Shown here: one piece after another, positions 18,450 through 25,254 of the stretch
Numbering within the stretch: position 1 is the stretch's first letter
Layout of the letters: the number at the start of each line of letters is the position of its first letter
From: Mycolicibacterium sp. CR10
Lineage (GTDB): Bacteria; Actinomycetota; Actinomycetes; Mycobacteriales; Mycobacteriaceae
NCBI RefSeq assembly: GCF_005222675.1
Contig: NZ_STGE01000029.1
Location: 28,569-92,568 of the forward strand
DNA length: 64,000 nucleotides
Reading direction: 5' to 3'
Notes under the pieces: generated by a model
Seen by the model: the letters and a program-made list of their open reading frames with translations, nothing else
Database searches by the model: none
What the model was told of the DNA's origin: nothing
Made by a program: the position numbers and the translations under genes

Positions 18450-19304
18450 CTAACCGGCCAGGTTGAAGTTGCCGGTCTGGCCGTAGACGGCCAGCGAGAT
18501 CATCACGATCTCCACGGCGGCCACCACCATCGACGTGCGCACCGCGCGACCGACCGCTTCACCGACGCCCGCCGGACCACCGGCCGCGGTGAAGCCGTAG
18601 TAGGTGTGCACGAGCATGATCACCACCGTCATCGCCAGGCACTGGAAGAACGACCAGATGAGGTCGGTCGGGCTCAGGAACGTGCCGAAGTAGTGGTCGT
18701 AGACACCGGACCCCTGCCCGTAGATGACCGTGGTGCCGAACCGGGCTGCGAAGAACGCCATCATCACGGCGATGCAGTACAGCGGGATCACCACGACGAC
18801 GCCCGCGAGCACCCGCGTGGCCGCCAGGTAAGTCACGCTGCGGATGCCGATCACCTCGAGCGCGTCGATCTCCTCGTTGATCCGCATCGCGCCCAGCTGA
18901 GCGGTGGCCCCCGCACCGATCGTCGCCGACAGCGCTACCGACGTCGTACCGGGCACGATGAGCCGCACGTTGAAGAACGCCGAGGCGAATCCCGTCAGCG
19001 CCTCGAAACCGACCGACGCCAACTGGTTGTATCCCTGGACCGCCACCAGAGCGCCGGTCGTCATCGTCAGGAAGCCGACGATCGCGACCGTCCCGCCCAC
19101 CACCGCGAGCGCGCCGCTGCCCAGCCCCATCTGCGCGATCAACCGCAGCAACTCGGTGCGGTAGTGGACGACGGCGTCGGGAATGGCCGCCAGCGTCTCG
19201 GCGTAAAACCGCGCCTGGCCGCCGATACGGTTCCAGCCGGCGGCGAATCCTTCGGCGAAGTGGACCAGCCGGCCGGCCGGCCGGCTGGGTGCGCTGGCGC
19301 TCAT
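18450..19304 (-). CDS. yrbE3B: YrbE/MlaE-family ABC transporter permease B
   Basis: A 284-aa integral membrane protein of the MlaE/YrbE family, the permease of Mce lipid importers. Several membrane helices are visible. The conserved block is GATAQLGAMRINEEIDALEVIGI (the EIDAL coupling helix that meets the MceG-type ATPase), and the C-terminal motif is GGPAGVGEAVGRAV. No ATPase gene is in the operon; in mycobacteria the shared ATPase Mkl/MceG is encoded elsewhere. Confidence 0.9.
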   Translation of the reverse strand: MSASAPSRPAGRLVHFAEGFAAGWNRIGGQARFYAETLAAIPDAVVHYRTELLRLIAQMGLGSGALAVVGGTVAIVGFLTMTTGALVAVQGYNQLASVGFEALTGFASAFFNVRLIVPGTTSVALSATIGAGATAQLGAMRINEEIDALEVIGIRSVTYLAATRVLAGVVVVIPLYCIAVMMAFFAARFGTTVIYGQGSGVYDHYFGTFLSPTDLIWSFFQCLAMTVVIMLVHTYYGFTAAGGPAGVGEAVGRAVRTSMVVAAVEIVMISLAVYGQTGNFNLAG

Positions 19305-19314
19305 CTGGTCACCG

Positions 19315-20088
19315 TCACGACACCGTGAACTGGATACCGACCGCGGTCACGATCACGTTGATCGCGAACAGCACCATGAACGTGAACACCACGGTCTCGT
19401 TGACCGCGTTGCCGACTCCGGCGGGACCACCGCCGACGTAGACACCCTTGTAGCAGGCGATCAGGCCCGCCGCGAGACCGAAAAGAGTTGCTTTGCAGAG
19501 CGATACGATGACGTCGCCGACGCCGGTGAGCAACGTCATGCCCGAGATGAACGCACCCGCAGAGACGTTCTGGATGTATACGCAGAAGATGAACGCACCC
19601 GCGAGGCCGACGATGATCACCGATGCCGACAACGCCAGGGCGACGGTGGTGGCCGCGAGAACGCGTGGAACGACCAGTGACTGAATCGGATTGATGCCCA
19701 TCACCCGCAGCGCATCGAGTTCGTCGCGAATCGTGCGCGCTCCCAGGTCGGCGCACATCGCCGTCGCTCCGGCACCCGAGACCACCAGTACCGTGACAAT
19801 CGGCCCGATCTGGTTGACGGTTCCGATCGCCGCGCCGGCACCCGAGAAGTCCGTCGCACCAAACTCATTCAGCAGGATGTTGAAGGTGAACACCAGAAGC
19901 ACCGAATACGGCATTGTCAACATCAGCGCCGGCAGCACGGACACTCGAGCCACGAACCACGTCTGGATGACGTACTCGCGCCCCGCGAACGGCCGCCTGA
20001 ACATCAACACGAAAGTGTCCAGCGCCATGGCGAAGAAGCCGCCTGCCGCGCGGAGCGGTTTCGTTGCCGCCGCGGTGGCCGTCACCAT
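19315..20088 (-). CDS. yrbE3A: YrbE/MlaE-family ABC transporter permease A
   Basis: A 257-aa permease partner of the YrbEB protein. It has the conserved ATAMCADLGARTIRDELDALRVMGI block with the DELDAL motif, and GGGPAGVGNAVNETVVFTF near the C-terminus. It is the first gene of the yrbEA-yrbEB-mceABCDEF operon, so the promoter lies in 20089-20519. Two start choices, ATG 20088 and GTG 20085, differ by one codon. Confidence 0.9.
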   Translation of the reverse strand: MVTATAAATKPLRAAGGFFAMALDTFVLMFRRPFAGREYVIQTWFVARVSVLPALMLTMPYSVLLVFTFNILLNEFGATDFSGAGAAIGTVNQIGPIVTVLVVSGAGATAMCADLGARTIRDELDALRVMGINPIQSLVVPRVLAATTVALALSASVIIVGLAGAFIFCVYIQNVSAGAFISGMTLLTGVGDVIVSLCKATLFGLAAGLIACYKGVYVGGGPAGVGNAVNETVVFTFMVLFAINVIVTAVGIQFTVS

Positions 20089-20519
20089 GACGCGCCCCGC
20101 GGCGCAGTGGTGAGCAACGCGCCCCGCCGTCGCGCGAATGGCGCCCCGATGGACGACAGGCGCGGACCGCCGTCGGCCGATAAGGCGCGACTGCCGCGTC
20201 CAGAAGGGGGGCGGTCAGAGGTCCTACTCATGCCGCCCCTCCCGTCAGTCCGAAGTGGTCGATGCCACCGAGCGTACGCGGCGATGATTCATGATGTCTA
20301 TAGCGAGTATGCAGTGTCAAGTACCACGTTGGCGTCAATATGCCTTGTGGAGATCATTTTGTGGCGACAGATGTATTTTGCCGATATCCTCAAACTGTGG
20401 CCACGAGGGGGGTGGAGACACATCAGATCGGCGGTGCCACGTGCCGGGTCGCGCAAGCGTCCAGCCCGGTACGTCTGGCAGGATCTGATTGTTCGATCGA
20501 GCAGGAAAGGGGGCGAAGC
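20089..20519. promoter_or_regulatory. Divergent promoter region between yrbE3A and mce3R
   Basis: A 431-base gap with no convincing gene. The half near the regulator (20280-20400) is clearly AT-richer than the rest. On the minus strand a TTGACA hexamer (20315-20320) and TATAGA (20297-20302) occur, but only 12 bp apart, so they are not a normal promoter pair. In M. tuberculosis the double-TetR protein Mce3R represses the divergent mce3 operon, so operators are expected here. I could not define one confidently. Confidence 0.5.
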
Positions 20520-21719
20520 GTGGTCGATACCGCCGGGGTCCCACTCGTCAAGCGCAGGCCCAAGGATCGCAAACAGCAGATCCTCGACCAGGCCGTGCGA
20601 CTGTTCATCGAGCGTGGCTTTCATTCGGTGAAGCTGGAGGAGATCGCCGAGGCGTCCGGAGTCACCGCGCGAGCACTCTATCGCCACTACGACAACAAGC
20701 AGGCCCTGTTGGCCGCCGCCATCCGCACCGGCCAGGAGCAGTACCAGAGCGCGCGTCAGCTGGCCCAGGGCGAGGCAACGTCGACGCATCGGCCGCTGAG
20801 CGAGGAGCTACCCGATCTCATCACCGCGGCCGTGGCATCGCGCTCGCTGACGGTGCTGTGGCAACGCGAGGCGCGATACCTGGATGAGGCCGAGCGAACC
20901 GAGGTGCGCCGGCGCATCAACGCGATTGTGGCGGGCATGCACCAGGCCGTACAGCTGGAACTGCCGGACCTGGATCCTCAGCAGTCGGAGCTGCGGGCAT
21001 GGGCGGTGTCGAGCACCATCACCAGCCTGGGCCGACACAACCTGACACTGCCGAAAGACGAACTGCACCAACTGTTGTTCACGGCCTGCATGGCTGCCGC
21101 ACGCACCCCGCCGGTCCGCACGCTGGAACCGCTGGAGGACGCACCCGACGAACAAAGCGTGCTCTTCTCCCGACATGAGACGCTACTGGCCACGGGCGCA
21201 CGACAGTTCCGTGCGCACGGCTATCCGGCCGTCAGCACGAGTGAGATCGGAAAGGGTGCAGGAATCGCGGGTCCCGGCCTGTACCGGTCGTTCTCGTCCA
21301 AACAGGCGATACTGGATGCACTCATCCGACGGCTCGACGACTGGTACACCCTCGAATGTATTCGCGCGCTTCGGACCGACGGGAGTACCACGGACTGCCT
21401 GCGCGTTCTGGTGCAGGGTCGCATCCGGATCAGCCTGGATTCCCCTGACCTGGTGTCGATCTCGGTCACTGAGCTGTCGTATGCCTCCACCGAGGTCCGA
21501 GACGCCTTCCTCCGCAACGAGAGCGATCGCGAAGCCTTGTGGATCGAGCTGATCCGCAAGCTGGTTCCGGAGACCACCGTCGCCGAGGCGCGGCTGCTGA
21601 CCGTGGCCGCCATCAGTTTCATCGAGGATGTCGCCCGGACGTGGCATCTCACCCGTTTCGCCGGAGTGGCGGATGAGGTGACGGCCATCGCGCTGTCGAT
21701 CCTGACGAGCAGGCGCTGA
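20520..21719 (+). CDS. mce3R: Double-TetR transcriptional regulator (Mce3R-like)
   Basis: A 399-aa regulator made of two TetR units in one chain. The first helix-turn-helix is at about residues 15-60 (QQILDQAVRLFIERGF...ALYRHYDNKQALL). The second begins near residue 219 (TLLATGARQFRAHGY...GLYRSFSSKQAIL). This two-in-one architecture, and a position divergent from yrbE/mce genes, are the hallmarks of M. tuberculosis Mce3R (Rv1963c, about 406 aa). Mce3R represses mce3 and the Rv1933c-Rv1941 lipid genes; counterparts of both sets flank this gene. GTG 20520 has a strong GGAAAGGGGG upstream; an open frame extends further 5' but is not protein-like. Confidence 0.85.
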   Translation: MVDTAGVPLVKRRPKDRKQQILDQAVRLFIERGFHSVKLEEIAEASGVTARALYRHYDNKQALLAAAIRTGQEQYQSARQLAQGEATSTHRPLSEELPDLITAAVASRSLTVLWQREARYLDEAERTEVRRRINAIVAGMHQAVQLELPDLDPQQSELRAWAVSSTITSLGRHNLTLPKDELHQLLFTACMAAARTPPVRTLEPLEDAPDEQSVLFSRHETLLATGARQFRAHGYPAVSTSEIGKGAGIAGPGLYRSFSSKQAILDALIRRLDDWYTLECIRALRTDGSTTDCLRVLVQGRIRISLDSPDLVSISVTELSYASTEVRDAFLRNESDREALWIELIRKLVPETTVAEARLLTVAAISFIEDVARTWHLTRFAGVADEVTAIALSILTSRR

Positions 21720-21732
21720 CCCACTTCGGGAC

Positions 21733-22503
21733 TCACCACAACGCGGCGACGGTGCCGCCGTCGGCGAGCTGAGCTGTTCCATTGATCATCGAGGCGTCGT
21801 CGGACAGCAGAAACGCCACGACGCCCGCCATCTCCTCAGGTCCGGCCATCCGGCCCTGCAGGCGGCCGATCATGGTGTTCGCCCCGCCTTCCCCGAGCGC
21901 CTCGTCGAACATCGTCATCGCGGTCTGCTGCATCGGTGTGTCGACAAACGCGGGTAGGAGTGCGTTGGAACGTACGTTGGCCGAACGCAGTTCGGCGGCG
22001 GTGATGCGGCTGAGGTGGATGATCCCCGCTTTGGACATGCCGTAGGCGGCGGTGCCGCCTGCCGCGACGAGACCGCCCAACGACGACATGTTGACGATGG
22101 CACCGCCGCCCCGCTCGATCATCCTGGGCGCGGCGTGTTTGGTGCAGAGCCAGGCGCCGCGCAGATTGATCCTGATGACGCGGTCGAAATCCTCGACCGT
22201 GGTTTCGGTCAGGGGCGCGAAGTGCACGACGCCCGCGTTGGCGACGAGCTTGTCGAGCCCGCCGAAGGCGTTGACGCACCCTTCGACCATGCCGATCACC
22301 TGATCCTCGTCGCTGACATCGGCGGCGTGGGCCACGGCTCCGTTGCCGACCTTCGCGGCAGCGGAGTCGGCGGCGCCGGCGTCGATGTCGGCGCACAACA
22401 CCTTGCAGCCTTCTGCGGCCAGCCGCTGGGCGATCGCCAGCCCGATGCCGGCGCCGGCCCCTGTCACGATGGCCACCTTGTCGACAAGATCGGGATGCGT
22501 CAT
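21733..22503 (-). CDS. Short-chain dehydrogenase/reductase (Rv1941-like)
   Basis: A 256-aa classical SDR. The NAD-binding TGAGAGIG starts near residue 14, NAG follows in LVANAGVV, and the catalytic Ser-Tyr-Lys is in MSSLGGLVAAGGTAAYGMSK. ATG 22503 has AAAGGTGA upstream. It is the last gene of the six-gene minus-strand operon 28932-21733, in the slot of Rv1941 in the M. tuberculosis cluster. It probably oxidises an alcohol or diol made by the oxygenase and epoxide hydrolase steps. Carveol-dehydrogenase-like roles are possible but not shown. Confidence 0.87.
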   Translation of the reverse strand: MTHPDLVDKVAIVTGAGAGIGLAIAQRLAAEGCKVLCADIDAGAADSAAAKVGNGAVAHAADVSDEDQVIGMVEGCVNAFGGLDKLVANAGVVHFAPLTETTVEDFDRVIRINLRGAWLCTKHAAPRMIERGGGAIVNMSSLGGLVAAGGTAAYGMSKAGIIHLSRITAAELRSANVRSNALLPAFVDTPMQQTAMTMFDEALGEGGANTMIGRLQGRMAGPEEMAGVVAFLLSDDASMINGTAQLADGGTVAALW

Positions 22504-22540
22504 CGAGTCACCTTTGTGTTGCGTTGCACCATAACAGTTC

Positions 22541-23653
22541 TCACCCAGCAACCCGCCAGCCCGAGGTCTGCTCCTGGACCTGCAGCCCGTGCTCGCGAAT
22601 CGCGCCGAACATCACCAACCCGAATCCTGGGGTGTCATCGGAAAGCCTCACCGAGTACACGCCGAGATCACGCAGGATCCACGCGACGGTCTGCGACGCC
22701 AGATCGGGCGAAGGCGCGTCTCGCGCACCCGAGAGACCACACCCGCGCAGCGACCCGGAAGGACGCAGGTAGACGATGACACCGCAGCCGCCGGCCGTCA
22801 TGCTCGCCAGCGCCCGATCGAGCTCACCACCGCACGCACAGGCCGAGGAGCCGAACACATCTCCGCAGATGCACTCGACGTGGACATACAGCGGGACGGG
22901 TCCACGGGCACCGGCCGTTCCGACGATCACGACCAGATGCTCACCGCCGTCGTGTATGTCGCGGTAGCCGATGACGCGGTGCACCCCCCGCCCGGCGGGC
23001 ATCGTCGTCTGCGCCAACCGGACCACCTGCGGTTCGGTTCGTCGGCGGTATGAGGCCAGTTCGCCGATCGACACCACCGCGAGCCCGTGTTCCACGGCGA
23101 ATTGCACTGATTCGGCTCCGGTGGCCATGCCGGTGGGATCGTCGCGGGAGACGATCTCGCACAGCACGCCGGCCGGCCGGCGGCCGCCGAGCCGGGACAG
23201 GTCGACCGCCGCCTCTGCGGCCCCCGGGCGCCCCAGAACCCCGTCGTCATGCGACTCCACCGGAATGACGTGACCCGGCCGGCTGAAGTCGTCGGCCCCC
23301 GAGCCCTCCGAGGCCAGCGCTGCGATCGTCCTGGCGCGATCGGTCGCCGAGATCCCGGTCCCCGGCCCGCTCCGATCAACCGCGACGCGCTGCGCGGCGG
23401 TGTCCGCACGGCCGCCGGCCCGTTGCATCATCGGCGGCAGATCGAGCCGTTCGCACTCAGCGGGCGGTAGCGCCGCGCGGATGAAGCCCGACGTGTGCCG
23501 GATCGTGAAGGCCAGAAGCTCCGGCGTCGCGGCGTCGGCGGCGAACACAAGATGGGCGTCGTTGCCTGGTGCGGAATCGTCGGTGAGTACGACGGGCCGG
23601 CCCGCCGCCACGGCCGCGATCGCCCGCCGAACTCGCCCGTCGATGGTTTTCAT
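22541..23653 (-). CDS. ribA1: Divergent RibBA homologue (DHBP synthase-like + GTP cyclohydrolase II-like), RibA1 type
   Basis: A 370-aa protein with the order of bifunctional RibBA. The N-terminal half resembles DHBP synthase but has lost its metal and acid residues: the canonical DDEDRENEGD appears as DDSAPGNDAH, and the His of GHTEA is gone (PGAAEA). RPGHVIPV is kept. The C-terminal half keeps the three zinc cysteines of GTP cyclohydrolase II with exact spacing (C261, C272, C274) and an Arg (R303) at the GRGIGL position, but the region after it is about 20 residues short. The order matches ribA1 (Rv1940). The ATG overlaps the flavin reductase stop by 4 nt. It may make or bind a flavin precursor for the adjacent flavoenzymes; true activity is uncertain. 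Confidence 0.8.
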   Translation of the reverse strand: MKTIDGRVRRAIAAVAAGRPVVLTDDSAPGNDAHLVFAADAATPELLAFTIRHTSGFIRAALPPAECERLDLPPMMQRAGGRADTAAQRVAVDRSGPGTGISATDRARTIAALASEGSGADDFSRPGHVIPVESHDDGVLGRPGAAEAAVDLSRLGGRRPAGVLCEIVSRDDPTGMATGAESVQFAVEHGLAVVSIGELASYRRRTEPQVVRLAQTTMPAGRGVHRVIGYRDIHDGGEHLVVIVGTAGARGPVPLYVHVECICGDVFGSSACACGGELDRALASMTAGGCGVIVYLRPSGSLRGCGLSGARDAPSPDLASQTVAWILRDLGVYSVRLSDDTPGFGLVMFGAIREHGLQVQEQTSGWRVAG

Positions 23654-24165
23654 CAGCTCTCCTCGGCCGTCAGCGCCCCGGCGAGACGCCGAAAGCGGCT
23701 GCCGTGGAACACCAGTGGTGGTGTGTCCGGGTCGGCTCCCAGCGCGCAGATCTCGAGCAGCACAATGGTGTGATCGCCGGCCGAGAGCTCCTCGTGCACT
23801 CTGCAGTCCCACCACGCACTCGCGCCCTCGACGAATACTCCCCCGTTCGGCTTCTGCACCCATGACACCTCGGCGAAGCGGTCACCGACCTTGCGCGACA
23901 GGCTTGTGCAGACGCCGGCGTGGCCCTCGGCCAACACACTCAGGCCCAGCCGGGAGAGGTTTCGCAGCTTCGGCCATGTCGTCGAGGTGTTCTGAACGCA
24001 GATCGACACCAGGGGCGGTTGCATCGACACCGGGGTGAACGAGCTGGCCGCCATCCCTACCGGCTCGCCACCGACCATGGCGCACACCGCGGTCACGCCG
24101 GAGGGGAAGCAACCGAAAGCCCGGCGCAGTTCGACGCCGTCCGGAGGGCAGTACCGAAATTCCAT
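23653..24165 (-). CDS. Flavin reductase-like domain protein (Rv1939-like)
   Basis: A 170-aa flavin reductase of the HpaC/ActVB type (LRRAFGCFPSGVTAVCAM..., then PVGMAASSFTPVSMQPPLVSICV). Such proteins reduce FMN or FAD with NAD(P)H for a two-component monooxygenase. The obvious partner is the LLM monooxygenase at the head of the same operon. Start ATG 24165; it is coupled to ribA1 by an ATGA overlap. It corresponds in size and position to Rv1939 (171 aa). Confidence 0.88.
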   Translation of the reverse strand: MEFRYCPPDGVELRRAFGCFPSGVTAVCAMVGGEPVGMAASSFTPVSMQPPLVSICVQNTSTTWPKLRNLSRLGLSVLAEGHAGVCTSLSRKVGDRFAEVSWVQKPNGGVFVEGASAWWDCRVHEELSAGDHTIVLLEICALGADPDTPPLVFHGSRFRRLAGALTAEES

Positions 24166-24183
24166 CGACGCGCCCCTGCCCGG

Positions 24184-25239
24184 CTACTTCAGCCCGTGCA
24201 GGAAGTCGAGCAGCAGTCGGTTGGTCTCCTCGGGTGCCTCCTGCTGAATCCAGTGCCCGACGTCTGCGACCATGTGCGTTCCGCAGTAGTTCGGCATCAC
24301 CTCGTCGGCACGCGCGACGGCCTCCGCCCCCCACGTGGTGCCGACGTCGTACTGTCCGCCGATGAACGTCGCAGGCGGGGTGAGCGGCACGCCTTCCTGA
24401 TCGGCGAGATCGTGCCAGTCGTTGTCGATGTTGTGATAAAAGCTGAGCGGGCCGCCGAAGCCGGAACGCTCGAATTCTCCTGTGTAGAAATCGACATCGG
24501 CGTCGGTGAACCAGTCCGGCATCGTCTCCGGATACACGAAGGCGTCCTTGAGCCGGGCGCCTTCCGACATGCACAGCGGGCCCGCCCGGATGACGTCGAT
24601 CGGGTCCATGGATTCCAGGTCGACCCCCGCGGCGATGGCGGCCTTGGTGGCCGTGATCATGCCCTCGCCGGAGACCGTATAGGTCAGCCCGAGAAGCCAC
24701 CCGCGCAGGTCCTCCTCGATCTCGGCGATGATGCCCTCCTGCAAGGAGAAATAGTCCTGGTACCAGACCCTGCCCGGACCGGCGAGTTCCAGGTGGTAGT
24801 CGTTGGGGCGATGCTCCCCGAAGGGACTGCCCGGAAGGCCGATGACGCCCCGCCCGGCGAAGGGAACGCTGACGCCCACGACGCCGGCGCACCTGTCGGG
24901 ATGCAGCCAGGCGAACGTCCAGGCGACCGGTGCGCCCCAGTCGTGGCCGACCACCACGGCCTTCTCCTCGCCATAGGCATCGATCACGCCGACGATGTCA
25001 CCGACCAATTCTTTGATGCGATAGGCCGTTTGGGCCCGGAACTTGGAGGATCGCCCATAGCCGCGCTGGTCGATCGCCACCACCCGGTAGCCCGCGTCGG
25101 CGAGCACGGGAATCTGATGACGCCAGGAGTACCAGGATTCGGGGAACCCGTGCACCAGCACCACCAGGGGCCCCTCGCCCTTCTCCACGGCATGGATGCG
25201 GGTCCCCCGGCAGTCGAGCATCCGATGAAGCTGCGGCAT
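24184..25239 (-). CDS. ephB: Alpha/beta-hydrolase epoxide hydrolase (EphB-like)
   Basis: A 351-aa epoxide hydrolase. It has the oxyanion HGFPE motif (VLVHGFPESWYSWRHQIP), the nucleophile Asp in VVGHDWGAPVAWTFA, the acid in ATFIGGQYDVGTTWG, and the catalytic His in VADVGHWIQQEAP. It opens epoxides to diols in the cytoplasm. ATG 25239 is preferred because GAGAGG lies 8 nt upstream; a GTG nine bases earlier overlaps that site. It corresponds to M. tuberculosis EphB (Rv1938, about 356 aa) and follows the monooxygenase fusion by 15 bp. Confidence 0.9.
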   Translation of the reverse strand: MPQLHRMLDCRGTRIHAVEKGEGPLVVLVHGFPESWYSWRHQIPVLADAGYRVVAIDQRGYGRSSKFRAQTAYRIKELVGDIVGVIDAYGEEKAVVVGHDWGAPVAWTFAWLHPDRCAGVVGVSVPFAGRGVIGLPGSPFGEHRPNDYHLELAGPGRVWYQDYFSLQEGIIAEIEEDLRGWLLGLTYTVSGEGMITATKAAIAAGVDLESMDPIDVIRAGPLCMSEGARLKDAFVYPETMPDWFTDADVDFYTGEFERSGFGGPLSFYHNIDNDWHDLADQEGVPLTPPATFIGGQYDVGTTWGAEAVARADEVMPNYCGTHMVADVGHWIQQEAPEETNRLLLDFLHGLK

Positions 25240-25254
25240 CGTGGCCACCTCTCG

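Noticed and set aside
20297..20320. TTGACA and TATAGA hexamers as the mce operon promoter
   Set aside because: They are only 12 bp apart on the minus strand, too close for a sigma-70-type promoter.
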